Assembly (NCBI GenBank): GCA_017165825.1
Contig: CM029387.1
Span: forward strand, 17,515,561-17,579,560
Reading direction: 5' to 3'
From: Hepsetus odoe
Lineage: Eukaryota > Chordata > Actinopteri > Characiformes > Hepsetidae
Length of the DNA stretch: 64,000 nucleotides
Shown here: positions 21,231 to 34,384 of the stretch, piece by piece
Layout: every line of letters begins with the position of its first letter
Numbering within the stretch: position 1 is the stretch's first letter
Notes under the pieces: generated by a model
Databases searched by the model: none
What the model saw: only the letters and a program-made list of their open reading frames with translations
What the model was told of the DNA's origin: nothing
Position numbers and translations under genes: made by a program

Positions 21231-21718
21231 CACTAAAAATAACTGTCCGAGAAAAGAATCTACTTTGCAGGATTGATTGGATGAAATGCATTTCCTCTGG
21301 CTTTGCTGTTTCTGTTATTTTGGCCCCATTGTTTAAAGGCTTTGTCCTTGGCATAACTGGCACACCAAACTGAGGAATGCTTTCATTCAACCTGCTACTG
21401 TATGTTATTGTGGTTATTCGCACTGAAGCTGAAATGGAGGGGGTTTGTCATGCACTCTGCATGCATCTGTAAAGAAAGAGACCAAAAATATATATATATA
21501 AAAGCAAATAACACGGCGTAGTGGCATTTCCCATCTGGATAAACAGTGGCATTTAACTGAAACAGGAAACAGGTAACATAGATTGCAATGCCTTTACAAA
21601 AATGCTGTTGCAGCTTACTATTAAACTTTATCTGTTTAGTAATTAAGGATGATTTGGTTGAACAACCCTCTGCAGCCCTCCCTTCATGGTCAAGTTTCAA
21701 ATCGCAGGTTAGTGAAGC

Positions 21719-22700
21719 AAAGCTGAGTCTTCGGTTTCTGAGAGTTTGATCTGAATCTTGAATCTCCGGGAGGTGAGGCAGGTCTCAAGCCTCTGGGGTT
21801 TTATTTGAGTGGAGTCTGGAGTTCTGCAATGTTTTTCTAAATCAAATCCCGACTCTTGTGCAAATCTGCGGCTGAGCCACCTGGAGATGAGTCTGAGTCT
21901 CAAGCCTGAGTTGAGTTGTAAGTCTCATTTTTGAGTCAGAATTAAGTCTTGAATTCCTGAGGTGCGAGTCTGGGTTGAGCCTTGAGTGTCTGGCGTTCGA
22001 TTCCAAATCGAGTCTTGAGTCTTTGGAGCAAATCTGATGGGACCGACTGGAATGTGACTCTGAGTAATGACAGAGTCAAATCTTGAGTCTCAGCAGTGGA
22101 GTCAGAATTGAGTATCCAATATCTGAGGCCCAGATCTGAGTTGAGTTTCGAGTCTCTGGAATGTGACTCAAAGTAGAGGCTCCAGTCAGAGTCAAGTCTT
22201 GAATCTCTGTCTGATTTGAGGCTTGTTGGCAGTGGTGGCCTACTGGTTTGGGAGTTGGCCACAGAATTGGAAGATTGTGGGTTCAAGCCCTTTACCAGTA
22301 GGTTGCCCTGAGGTACCCTTGAGCAAGGTACCATCCCTGTCACTGCTTCCTGGGTACTTTCATGTCTGCCCCCTGCTGCACAGTGTGTGCATGGGTTAAA
22401 TGCACAAGTCCAATTTTGTTGTGCTGTGTTCTCACAATGACATGAATAGTCACTTTCACTTTCATTGGTGTGAGTCCCAGTCAAATTTTTAATCTTTGGG
22501 GTTCAAGGAGGCTCTCTGGGATTAGGGATAGATTTAGAAAACTCTGGATGATGAGTCCAGTCATGTGGTCAATGTGTGTCATGTGTCAAACATGTTAGAT
22601 GTCAGTGCTTACAAAATTCTAATAGAATAAGCTTTGTTGCAGTGCTTTGAAGTTCAAGTCCAACTCAAGCACCAGTCTGATAAAGGATGCTGTGTTTGGG
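21719..22700. repeat. Degenerate GAGTC minisatellite interrupted by a SINE
   Basis: There are tens of dispersed variants of GAGTCTTGAGTC/TTGAGTCTCTGG with irregular spacing of about 15-35 bp across 21719-22228. A plus-strand SINE-A (22229-22465) interrupts it, and weaker GAGTCC/CAAGTCC variants continue to about 22680. Confidence 0.75.
22229..22465 (+). repeat. SINE-A, full length
   Basis: It runs from GTGGTGGCCTACTGGTTTGG to the tail AGTCACTTTCACTTTC and is nested in the GAGTC minisatellite. Confidence 0.87.
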
Positions 22701-22794
22701 TGCTCTGGATATTCTATAGTTGCAAATTAATTTTACTACTGCTCAATTGCTGCTACATAATTGTGCTTCTGGGTAAGCAGTGTAAAAGAAGCCC

Positions 22795-22819
22795 TCCATC
22801 CATCCATCCATCCATCCAT
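22795..22819. repeat. (CATC)n microsatellite
   Basis: Six CATC units; possibly the simple end of a minus-strand L2-like element. Confidence 0.9.
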
Positions 22820-24477
22820 GAGCCAAGGCAGAGAAACAGCCAGCCAGTACAAATGTGAAACATGCACAATTATAAAAATTACTGCAAAAGAAAATGTTTC
22901 ACATTGTGGAGAAAGCCTCTTTTAAAAATCTCATGTCAGTATTTCATGACGTGTCCCTTTGGCCTGAATAACAGCATCCCTGCTGTCATGTAGGAGGACG
23001 CTGGTCTATTTCAACCGATTCTTCGTGAACTGGGTACAGACTTCAGCTCATGAGTTCCTGAGTGTGTGTTTCTGCATTTCACCGGCTCCGTATTTGTGTC
23101 TGAGGTCTGGCGACTTTGGTGGTCTCGGTGTTCCATAATATTTGTTGAATCCGTCCTTCACACACACTCTATATACTGTATCAAACTGTCACTATGCTTT
23201 TCTTTGTATTTTAAAGAAGTGTCCCATTTTTCCATAAATTGTAAAAATGTCATAACATTACAAAAACAGGCTGTGAATTTAAATCCATACTGTAGAAATT
23301 TTGTTGTAAAATGAAAGTATGAATTAACATGAAATGTCCATATTTTAAAGGGGATTTTTAAAAATATATATCAAATCAATGCTTAAATACATTTGTAACA
23401 GCATTTCACACATTTCCCTTTTTTGAAGTATTAATGGAAGTGTAAATTCAAAGTTTTACAAGCCTAACTCCTCCTTCTACTGGAATCCCAAGCACCCAAT
23501 GAATTTGGTTCACATTTGGCACTGGCAAAAAAAAAAAAACATTTTCAATATACAAGTTAATTTCATGTCAGATTGTTGTGATTTTTAATTATTTGAATCA
23601 TTCAATCATTTTAATGATGGAAAAATTAAGTTCTTTAATTGCTGTTATTTTACAATCTTTTATGGGTGACCTGAATATTTCCATGATTTTCTATTTTTTT
23701 TTTTTTTACAGTACATGTCATCCTGCAGAACGGGAGTGTACACGATGTTCTTATTGGACTGAACTACAATGAACAGGAACCCTCTCAAGACAGTGATATT
23801 GTCCTTAAAAGCCTCAGTAAAATAAAAAGAATCAATACTGTCATTTAGGCAAAGTATGTCTAACTAAATTCTGCATAAGAAAGGATGAATTAATCTCGTT
23901 TTTAGCCATTTAGTTGAATGAATCTTTTTAATCTGGCACTGCACTAAAACTGTTCATTTTTAGTGGCCCCAACACCACTGTTACCCAAATACTATTCTTT
24001 TCTATAGATAAAGATAGTATTTTGTATAGTATTTCCTATATTTTCCTTCTTGTTTTCATCCAGATTTCACTCTATTGTTCTGTAGTTTTTGAGATATTGA
24101 CTCACAAAACCAAAAAGAAAATTTTCAATCTCCTCAGAGACGTTTTCAGTTAGAAATACAATTATTATTATTATTTTTTTTTTATTCTTTATTAATTAAT
24201 GGCAGTTAAACAATGTGTAAATCCACAGCAGCGGCCTAGTGAATTCCCAACAACTGCCTGGGATACCAGCATCCCAAAAACATCTTAGAAATCACCAAAT
24301 TAAACATCTGGATTACGTTAAAATTGCTGAACAGCACTCTAGGAACTATCGGGAAAAAAATCTAAGAGCACAGCTGCTCTTTAATTTCAGAATCAGAATC
24401 AGAAAAACTTGATTGATGAGGGAAATTGTTTATGTGTTGAAGTTACAACTACCTTTCAAACCAATTGTTTTTTTTTT

Positions 24478-24790
24478 TCAGACATTCATTAAAATCATTT
24501 TGCAATAGAATAACTTTGTCGACTCTTCGTCGCCGTGCCTTTTCTGATTAAATGTCGGTATCAGCTTTGGGGGAAAAACCCGGATGATGCCACTCGTGTT
24601 GTCCATGAATAGGACTGAATGTTTTTTAGAATATTTACACGCATACAAATGGGAACGCATTAACATGCATGTGTTTGAAACAATAACCTCCATGATTGTT
24701 TCTCCATTTTCATTAAAGCTGTCATTCACTGCCTCTCCTGACTGACTGCCAAGTTTTGTGAACATCAAAGCTCTTTTCTTAATCACCCTC
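24478..24790. other. Candidate conserved non-coding block
   Basis: The block is repeat-free and contains GATTGTTTCTCCATTTTC (SOX-like), TTTTCATTAAAGCTGTC and GCATTAACATGCATG cores. The 102-residue minus-strand open frame has no recognised domain. Confidence 0.3.
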
Positions 24791-25427
24791 CTCCCCCCAC
24801 CCCCACCCCCACCTAGCCAAAAAAACCCATTAAATTAACATACATATTTTATCTCCTGCCCAATAAGTTGCTTAATGAATTGTGGGACGCACTGTTGGAG
24901 GCTGTACACTAACGCTGGGGCTGAAGGTTGAAACTTCTATGCGTGTGTTGGTGATGACGGCGCTTAATAACCTTGTCCACTTTGATGTGTGGGTAGTGAG
25001 AGGTGGCCTTTTCTATGCTTCTCTTCTGGCATGTAAATTTGTCTGCCGTTTTTGTCTTTATCTGCTGAAATCGTGGCCTTTTACATTCCTCTGACCCTCT
25101 TTCTTTCTCCTGTTCTCTGCCTGCACTCCATAATTGCACATTCATAGCCATAGCAACAACTCTGAGGTCCCATCAGACCAGGGCCAGCAGGTACTGCTAA
25201 ACTGGAGACCCAAACTTAACATGAGGAAGCAACACACCAGTCCCACTACTGCTACATACTAACTAACACTTCAGTTTACACGGCCGTGTTTCCACAGTAA
25301 AAAAACTCACTTGAAAGTTAAAACATCAGGTTTTCTTGAGTCCCAGACCAGCAGGTTACCCTGAGTGTTATTGTAGATAGAGCTCTGACTGAGCACACCT
25401 GGGCTCCTGAGGGCACAGGTGTGCTTC

Positions 25428-26108
25428 GATGAGGGTTGGCAGTTTAAGGAGAGCCTGGAGAGATGGAGATCTGCTCTAGAGAGGAGAGGAATGAAAGTGA
25501 GTAGGACAAAGACCAAATACATGAGTGTGAATGAAAGGGTTGAAGGTGGAGTCGTCAGGACGGAGTAGAGGTGGAGGAATTTAAATACTTGGGATCAACA
25601 GTTCAGAGTAATGGCGAGTGTGGAAGAGAGGTGAAGAAGAGGATTTTGCATTTGACGCACTGCAGGTTGGATTGGGTGAAGAAGAGTGGATGGAGTGATT
25701 TGTGCCAGACGGATACCAGCAAGAGTGAAACGGAAGGTTTACAGGACAGTAGTGAGACCAGCTATGCAATATGGGTTGGAGAAGTGCTGAGGAGAAGACA
25801 GGAGGCGGAGCTGGAGGTGTCAGCGTTAAAGATGCTGAGATGTTCGTTGGGTGTGACGAGGATGGACAGGATTAGAAATGAGTATATTAGAGGGACAGCT
25901 CAGGTTGGACGTTTTGGGGAAAATGTTAGAGAAGCAAGACTGTGTTGGTTTGGACATGTCATGAGATATGAGGATTTTATTGGGAGGAGAAGAGGATGAC
26001 CAAAGAGGAGGTTTATGGATGTGGTGAAAGAGGACATGCAGGTGGTCAGTTTGAAGGTGGAAGATGCATAGGACCGGAAGAAATGGGGACAGAGAAAAAG
26101 AAGACAAG
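25428..26108 (+). pseudogene. RTE-like LINE, 5'-truncated 3' end of ORF2
   Basis: The plus strand encodes the C-terminal part of an RTE-type reverse transcriptase polyprotein. Recognisable stretches are EEFKYLGSTVQSNGECG (frame from 25571), ELEVSALKMLRCSLGVTRMD, RIRNEYIRGTAQVGRFGENV and REARLCWFGHVMR, ending at IGRRRG. Upstream, decayed WRSALERRGMK-type coding (25450-25500) and, downstream, a GRPKRRFMDVV-type coding region are in other frames, so there are at least two frameshifts. The RT catalytic core is absent. The copy is inactive. Confidence 0.85.
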
Positions 26109-26759
26109 TCAAACTTGCACTGATTTGTTTCAGCCTGTATTTATTCTCACATATGAGTATTTTTTATTATATAAGTGCTGTTTTTTGGTTACTTTTTTTT
26201 CACAAGCTTTTGCACGCTTTTAAGTCTTTTAAAGCTTCACATCTGTCATTTCCTGCAAGCTTTCCATACTGTTTGAAAGTCATTTCTGACCATCCTTCCT
26301 AGCATGCTTAACCCCGTTTTGTTTTGTATGGATAACTGCAATTTTCAGGTGCAGTCACAGATGTTCGGTGGGGATGGGTTCAGGACTTCACCTTGCTCAA
26401 TGAAAAACATTTTCACCACTCTTGTGTCGCTTGGCCTTGGGACAATTATCCTGCTGAAACGAAATGTTTGTCCAGGATTTTAGCTCTTTAGCAGAATGAG
26501 TAGTTTAAATTGCAGTTTATCCTTAAATATATATTTTGCACCATCCATCTGTCCCTCGAAGACAGATAAACAGACAGATACATACATAATAGTGCTCTAC
26601 AAATAATATATTACAGATTACAGATTTGACCACGACGCATTTATATTTGTTTTCTCAGTAAACACATACGCAGCCATGTGTTTTCATCGCAGCCATATTT
26701 GTGTGCTACTGTATTTTACAGACCAAGATTGTTTTAATATGCGTATATACGCTGCACTC

Positions 26760-27245
26760 TAAATAGCTGCTGATCCAGTACAACACATGCAATCGCCCTC
26801 TTGACCTTGAGATGAATGGCCTCCAAAACCAGTTCCTGCTCCATATTACCATCTAAATGGGTCTGGGAGAAGGTAAGGGCAGATTATTTGATGTTTAAAT
26901 GCAAACGCAGATCAAAGCGGCGTGTCCGGCGAAGCTAAATCTCCAGTAGCCGGTCTTCAGTTGGTGCTTTCTGAGTAGCAGTGAAACGGTGGTGTCTATT
27001 TCGCGTTCTTTATGAGTGTGTCTGGGAGCGGGAGGTTTGGGCAGGAGAAGAGAAGTGCACATTGTCTGCCTGGTCTGCTGGCCGCTTACAGGAAGATAGC
27101 TCATTATCCATTGTGGTCAGGCACAATAGCGGCGAGGGCCGAGTACGGGACAATACGTGTAAACAGCCACAGGCTTAATTTGAAATGGATCAGAGATCAC
27201 CAGGCTGTCATTGTAATAACGTTGGTAAATAATGGGTATGAATAG
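26760..27245. other. Candidate conserved non-coding block
   Basis: The block is repeat-free. It contains an octamer-like AAATGCAAAC (26897-26906), a SOX-like CCATTGTG (27109-27116) and GCACAATAGCGG (27121-27132). This spacing of POU- and SOX-type cores is often seen in neural enhancers, but conservation is untested. Confidence 0.33.
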
Positions 27246-28464
27246 ATGTGCAATTCCAGAATTAGAGAGGTGTCCTGATGAATGGCGCTAAGAGCATGTC
27301 TGCTGTTCATGCAGGATGTTCTGGGCTTATTTAACTACTAGATGGTGTTGCCAGTTGCTACCAAGTCATTCAGTCTCTGTCTCAACATGAGAGGTTTCTA
27401 GGGCATGTGGATCAGATTAGACACAATGGCAGCTTTTGGGATATTTTATGGTAGACTTGCACAGTTGCTTGTTCAAGCTTCAACACCAATAACTAGCATA
27501 ACCCCACCATTTTGGACTATATTGAACCCCATAGGTTGCATAGTTGAGGGAAAGCATGGTAAATGCAGCAAACACATGTTCAGATCAGTTTTATTTGTGA
27601 GGCACTTCCTGCAGCCCCTTGCCAACTTTCTAGGAATTGGATACAGATGGAGACCAAGGAAAAACTTCCAAAGAGCATGAGGACCAATCTCTTTTAGGCT
27701 ACACTAAAGAGAGCAGATAGGATAAATATACACTTTTAGCAAACTGAATTTTATAATAGTACAAACAAAGGTTCTATGTATCGATTAAAACAAAGCTTTT
27801 CTCTTATTCTGTTCATTACATTTTCTCCTAGTTTAGACATTTTGGATTGCCGTTTTTCTTCCTATAGACAGTTGTAGGCTTAGTGAAGTGATTTTGATTA
27901 AGACTAAGATTCTCCATTTCTCTGTTGCTGTGGGCCTGTTTCCTCTGGCTGCTTTTTGGGGTGAGATATTGATGTTGACAGAAACATCTCCATTTCAGTC
28001 TTGGTGCATGATGGGAATTAAGTTCCCCTCTTTTTTTGGCTCCGCTGTTCATGCTCTGCTTTGTTGGAAGTTGATTTTTACAAAACCCTTGACAATTTGT
28101 CATTGTCCTTCCTTCACAGAGTAGGTCTGTCTGCCAAGTTACTGTGTTTGGTGCCATTCCTTTGTGCAACAATTTCTTTTTCAGGCAGCACGTCAGCCAA
28201 ATACACAGCAAGCACAAACAGCAGGTGTTTCTTGTCGAGATACCATGCACTCTTTAAGGGTTCTTGGTGGGGCTGTTTGGTGGTGGATAAAAGCAGTTAA
28301 ACACCACAGAGCAGCTTTGCTCCTTCATTCAGCCAGTGTGTCATAACCATAATAATTGCAAAGAATACCTGCCTGGTTCAAAAAAATCACAATCCCCTAC
28401 CTTGGTCAATGCACTGAAGAAGTTTTAAACTATGATGTAATACATCCCGATATTCCTGATTTAA

Positions 28465-28602
28465 ATGAAGTGACTATTTGTCATTGTGAAACACAGCACA
28501 GAGTGAGACACGACCACATTCGAAATTAAGTTCAGCAGGGGACAGCTATTTAAAGCAACTGGGGAGCAGTGACAGGGACGGTACCTTGCTTAAGAACACC
28601 TC
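28465..28602 (-). repeat. SINE-A fragment
   Basis: Minus-strand tail and core (GAAGTGACTATTTGTCATTG to GACGGTACCTTGCTTAAG). The head is missing. Confidence 0.75.
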
Positions 28603-30469
28603 CTAATGGAGGTTTCCTAATGGAAAGTTGGCTGGTAAGTTAGTCATGGAACTCTGTCACTGCAGCCCAATTTCCAGGCCAGGCTTCCCTCTGCTGGACA
28701 CTGAATGAGACTGGACCTTGCATAGGCTGGAGCTTCTTTCTTGCTACCCCTGGCGATGCCTGGCAGCTGTTCCAGAAGGCGTCATGTGATCATGTTGCTG
28801 GTTTCTGGGTCGTCCAGCCGATGACCGCAGGCAAGGAGGCTGGCTGTGGATGTCCAGGACACATGACCATGGGCCATGGTGCACTAAAGCAGGTCTCTAG
28901 CCCAGCGGTGCCGTTTCGGATTTATGCAAAGTGTATGTGATGGGCCTGGGTATCCGGAGGAGACATTATTGGGATCGAGTGATACGAATACACTGGGCTG
29001 GTTGATGCGGGTTGGTACTCTGGTGTCCCATTAAGAATAGCCAGGAGGATCATAAGGTTACAAGTTCAGACACCAGGGTCTGGACTTGCTAGGGGTAATG
29101 CGATCTGAAGGTTAGTGCTGGAGCTACTATCCCTTGAATGAAGACTATTAGAGTAATGGAGAGAAATTGAGAGAGTGATGGAAGTAGGTGGTTATCTTGG
29201 TGCCTGGAGCAGTGCGCTCAAAGCAGGTTATGAGAGACTCTACGCTGCCTGTGATCAAGGGTAAATCGCCCTCCTCCAAGGCCTTTTGATCTAAAACCTT
29301 GCCAGAAAATACACTTTCCTACCTGCTTTTTTGCACCTGTGGTTACACTCATCACAGGCATGTCACCTAATCTGAAAGCTCAGGTCTTCCACCTGTTCTC
29401 ACATTCTTTTGATAGTGCATCTGCGCACTCCTATTTTGCTTTACACCGCCTTTACTTTGCCCCTGCCATTTTCATTCTTTGCCATTCAAAGTTTCAAATA
29501 ATCTTATATCGGCACCCTTTGAAATTTCTACTCGCAAGACTCTATAAACCTCCATCATAGCGCAGAAAAGTGTGTGGGAAGTTTTGTTTGGCTGCTGTTG
29601 TAAAGATCTCTGCTCCAATTGCAACTATGTTGCTCCCGACTGGCCTGTAAAGGTCTACACAAAAGTGTGGAGAAAAGCAAATTTCATTATAATGTCCATT
29701 TTTTTATCATTTCTGTAAGATTTTTTGGGATAATATGTTTGTATACTGCCTAATGTTAAATAATATTACAGTTAAGCTGGTTGGTGGCCAGATTAGGTCA
29801 GTTTTTATCAACCAATGCTTAAAAGATTGAAGGTAAGGGAATACAGAAACAGTAGTAGCAGTACTGTTACAACATTGCATGCATTTTTACCAGACAGGCA
29901 TACATTTCATTCTTTTTAAGCAGAAAAAAATCAATTAGCTCTGTACATAATATGAAGAATTTATAAAAAAAAACTTATTGCAAACTGCTCCTTAACATGC
30001 ATCATTATTTTTCCAGTTGCGTTGTTTTGTTAATTTGTTAATTTGTTAATTTACTTTGATAGTTTCAAGCAAAAACAAAAAAAAGACCATTCTTATACTG
30101 TCCTCTTCCCTAATGCAAACTTTTTGCTTAAGCACTGAAGTACTTTTCTTCAGTAAATATTGGTCAGGTTGATTAGTTTAGGTCCATTGACAGTCACAGC
30201 TTAATTAAAGATTACTTGATCTGGCTCTTCCTTGTGCACAAATTTAACAGGGATGGGAATCCAGCCTGTCTGTTGTCTTTTGGGAATCCAATGTCACATT
30301 CAATTATGTCCCCATACGTCCCCTTTAGGTTCCTTTTTTGCGATCAAGTGGCAATGTTAATTGGGACTTATCTCAAACCAGGTTGATAGGATATGACACT
30401 TTGGGTGGGGCTGGTCCATTTTAAATTTGATGGGGGGGGTGGGATGAGGATGGGGACAAACACCCAAAA

Positions 30470-31090
30470 TTAAATTACTGACCAGCAAATTTGGCAATTG
30501 CAGTTAATTAGCCAGAGTGCGGAGAGGTGTGAAGACAATCCCAGGCCATGCGCCTTAAATGAGCCTAATGATTCTTTGACCTAGATTAGCCCGAGGAAAG
30601 CGTTTGAAGCATTTAGAGGAAGGGGTCTTCCACCTCAGGCTATGCTAATGTCCTCTTCAGCTCATTTTTCTCCAGGGATGGCTTCTCAGCCTCAGAGCAG
30701 ATTCCTGCCCTGTTTGCAGGGATCTTGGTTATAAAAAACAGCACACTACTCCCACTCTTTGAAGAACCAAGAGTCAGTGAAGATGGAGGGTGATCAGCAC
30801 ACACTTGATTAAGTTTTTCACCGAACTGGATACAGCAACCCGCCGCGAGGGCGGCTGTAAATGCCTCTGCTGCGCGCTGCTTCTGACATTGCATGTTTTG
30901 TATGGCTCAGAGCTTATTAGGCAGATTAATGTCCCATGCTTGGGTTCCTCACAGTAACAAGCCCTGCTGGATTCCCTCAGTCACTCCGATCATCCAAAAC
31001 GCCATTGTCTCAGCGGATGCACCAAATGAACTCTAGCTGGTGATCAACCTCGGCGCGTACATCTTGTTTTCCTTCTAATGGCGCATTAGC
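30470..31090. other. Candidate conserved non-coding block
   Basis: The block is repeat-free, contains TTAATTAG (30504-30511), CCTAATGATTC and TTTGGCAATTGCAG cores, and has a CpG-rich part near 30840. It has no plausible coding frame. Confidence 0.35.
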
Positions 31091-31865
31091 TCTCCATGAT
31101 TTTTTACTTCTTTTCAGTCCAGAGGGATTTCTGAAAGGGCCATTTATGCCTCTTTTTTAGTGTTTTTGCCTCAAAATCTCTTCCGTACTTTGCGGTGACG
31201 TATAGCAAGACAGCAGGGAATGCTGGAAATAAAGCCATCCAGTGTTCCACCCGCTATACCTCTCACCCTCTCCCCAAAAACGAGAAAGAGGGGGCGTTTA
31301 GGGGGCACGGTATATCAGTTAAAGTGCTCATTCTGTCCCCTTTTGGAGCGAGGCTAGAGTACAGGTCCAAATATTTACATTAGGCCACATCAGCATGATG
31401 GTTGGTCGATGGAGCGGAGAGATTGGCCATTTGATGCCACAGAGAGACCATTAGCTGAGCTAAATGGCCAGAAAGAACCTGGACCAGACAGGTGTCTTTA
31501 CACAAGCAATAGACCGCAACCACAGACCCCATCTAACACTTCCTTCCGTACACTACTCACATTTGCAAATTAGCTGCCTTCTTTTTGCTTTAAGATTTTT
31601 TTACACTTGCAAGAAAAAACTGGTGACTGGTTAGAATGTCCTGGTAACAGGTAAGGGTTGTTGGTGGGGGTTTATGGTCAGAGACAATGAAATAGAGGGT
31701 CTACTAGCCTAGACGTCATTATAAAAAAGTGACTGTAAACCTATCCCTCCATTAATACAACCAAACACTGAAAAATTACAACTTTTTATGGCTGATCTTG
31801 CAAATGAAGGCCTACTTACTATAGCAACTGATAGACTACCACAGCTGGTATTAGGTAAGTGAAGC

Positions 31866-32032
31866 TGGGCAGAGGTGGCCTGGTGGTCAGGGAGTTGGCC
31901 CTAGGATCGAGGCATTGTGGGTTCAAACCCCTTACCAATACGTATTCCTGAGTTACCCTTGAGCAAGGTACCGGCCTGTCACTGCTCCTTGGGTGCTTTC
32001 ATAGGTGCCCCCTGTTGCATGGGTTAAAAAAT
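31866..32032 (+). repeat. SINE-A, 3'-shortened
   Basis: Head GAGGTGGCCTGGTGGTCAGG, box B GGGTTCAAACCCC and core CCCTTGAGCAAGGTACC. It stops at GCATGGGTTAAA. Confidence 0.83.
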
Positions 32033-32334
32033 AGTGATCAATGGAGAACATTGCCATTGTTTCAGGTGGAAAAGGCAATGCAAGAGCTCTTTTTGTAATA
32101 CGATATAGTAACATGTAGAAATAAAGTGGTATGAGGGTGTTTTTGTGGCATCAATCAGTGATATAGCCATAATCTTGCATTCTCAGCCCCCCAACCAGAA
32201 GCTGAATGTACATGTTTTTAAGATCCATATAAACATGTGCTGATGTCTGTGAACATTTAGAGAGTCAGTAGTATTTGTTCTTTTGGAAAAGAAGTACCTC
32301 CTGGTTCAGCTTGACTTAAGTGGGGAGCAAATAC

Positions 32335-32790
32335 ATCCCTCCCCCGAGATAACTCAAGCGTGTCGCTGAGAGAAGCTAAGCATGTGTCAAGCTAATGGGA
32401 ATGAGATTTAATGCATTTTGGCAAATAGGCTAATAAAACATTCGCAGGTTAATTGCAGGTGATTACAAATGGCCGATAAAAATAAAAAAATGTTAAAAGG
32501 CAAGTTGCTTGTTTGTTTTCTCACTGAAAATGGCCATGAAAATGAAAGGCAGATCACAAATCCTCGCATGTGATAGCCTGTGATATCTGAGCGCTGTTGC
32601 CTTGTATTGACCACACACTGCAAGAGGATGATTAGTTTTGTATTTTTACTTTAGAGTTGGCTAATTATTCAAATTAAGTAGACTTGACGGCTGAGAAAGG
32701 ATTGCATTATTTTCAGACACCACAAATAAAGTCTGACCTCCTTTCAAGCACTCCTTCAGTTAGCTCTTTTCAGTTAGCTCTCGATTTGCT
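32335..32790. other. Candidate conserved non-coding block
   Basis: TAAT-type cores are clustered: AAGCTAATGGG, GGCTAATAAAAC, GGTTAATTGCAGGTGATTAC (near 32448) and TTGGCTAATTATTC (near 32657). No repeat family is present. Confidence 0.37.
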
Positions 32791-34094
32791 GTTTTTAATG
32801 TGTTCTTAACCTTGTCGAAGTTGAAAATAAAAGTTTCTTTGGTGCCATCCCCTCCCCATCCTTTTGTTTTTTACAAAAGAGACAAATGAAGCCTTTGGGG
32901 TCTTTGCAAAGAAAGCCAGAAAGTTTGAAGCTTGTCATTGGCAAGACAAATAAAGAAAAAAACACAAAAAAAACACAAAAAGCAAAAATCCTCCGCTCCG
33001 CGGCAATGTCCTCTGTATGGTGACATGTCATGGTGACGTTATGTTCAATGAAAGATGCCGCTGCAACTGTTAATGTGGACGACCCAGCAAAGAAAGCAAA
33101 CAGTGGCAAATCTCGAGTACTTTCGTGTCCTTCCGGGACCACACTGGTTCTTCCACGCAGCTGGGAACATGAGCATGAGAAGGGGCTTCTGGGTAATTCT
33201 GCACTGTCGAGCATATGCCACTTGAATAACTGGAGCTGCTTGGTCTTTGCAATGCCCCTAGCTGACTTCTTTTCCACAAATGTCCCCACAGCACATGGTC
33301 GTATTGCTGCGGCTGTGTAAGGATTGTTCCCCCATGAGCCTGCAGTGAGCGAAGAGAAAGGGCGGTTTTGTGGCCTGCGGAGACTCGCGTGGAGGAAGGG
33401 ACCACAGGGCCCGTGCATTAGAGAGATTAGTGTTCTCCTTCTCCTCGCCCACTGACATCTCCACTCTTGTGCGATTATGAACGCTGACTAGATCCCCTCC
33501 AGGTTGGCTTCCTGAGCTGTGAGGTGTGAACGAGGCTGTATAGGGACAATAGGGAAGCTCTGTCCTGCGCGGACGTTCAGATGGAATCACTGACTGGAGG
33601 AAGAAAGACAAGCTTGCTGAGGTGTTAGTCCAGGTGGTCCACACTTAATTATTTAACTGCTAATTAGAAATGCAGTTAGAATGCAATCTTTCTTTCCTTC
33701 TTTCTGTTTGCCTTTGCAAATCTTCTTCTTCGGTTTGCCTGATATTTAACATGCAGACTGATGTGTCTCACCTGTTTCTACCAACGCATTTGGTTTTGCA
33801 AAAGCATGACCAGAATTGCTACAGGAACTTGGAAACGTCCAAATTCAAAGACATCGGTGGAATTCTGGATGTGGGTGAAATGATGGAGATGCTCGGAAAT
33901 ATTCAACATGCAAAAGCTTAATTAATCATTAATCATAGCTTCTGCATTTTCACACTCATTTTAACTTTTTTTGCGGGAATTTTATTTATTTATTTATTTA
34001 TTTGGCATCGTCTAACACAAAAAGGAATCCAAAATTTCTAAGATTGTACAAAAAGCTTGAAAAAAATATTGTTATTCATTATTTACTAGTCACA

Positions 34095-34201
34095 TTTTTT
34101 TTTGCCCCTGGAACAGGCTCCAGCAACCCCTGTTACCATGGTTATGATGGGAAGGTCTCATGATGGATGGATGGATGGATGGATGGATGGATGGATGGAT
34201 G
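34095..34201 (+). repeat. L2-like LINE tail with (GATG)n end
   Basis: CCCTGGAACAGGCTCCAGCA and ACCCCTGTTACCATGG lead into nine GATG units (34161-34201). Confidence 0.72.
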
Positions 34202-34384
34202 CCCACTATAATGTTCAAAAATTCTAGCTTGCCCTAATGTACTAAATCAACAACCTAGAAACACCAGACCTCTTGTTAATTTATCATCAGTCCATCCATC
34301 CATCCGCCCAGCCGTCCATCCTTTCATCCATGCAAGATTTTTAGGATGCGGCAATGCTTTTGTTCAAAGAAATATTATCATCAG

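Larger units (their letters stand above)
20341..24470. other. Intergenic, AT-rich, with a degenerate minisatellite
   Basis: No gene is seen. 20870-21230 is a repeat-free block of mixed composition. 21719-22700 is a GAGTC-rich minisatellite with a nested SINE. 22860-24470 is AT-rich with homopolymer runs and no assigned feature. Confidence 0.65.
24471..31865. other. Intergenic desert with RTE fragment and candidate regulatory blocks
   Basis: Apart from the RTE-like fragment at 25428-26108 and a SINE-A fragment at 28465, this interval is largely repeat-free. Blocks at 24478-24790, 26760-27245 and 30470-31090 look like candidate conserved elements. 27250-28460 and 28610-30470 show no assigned feature. 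Open frames are short and domain-free. Confidence 0.6.

Noticed and set aside
22950..23200. Tc1-like relic suggested by an ATAACAGCATCCCTGCTGTC motif
   Set aside because: The match is too short and no terminal repeat or coding remnant was found.
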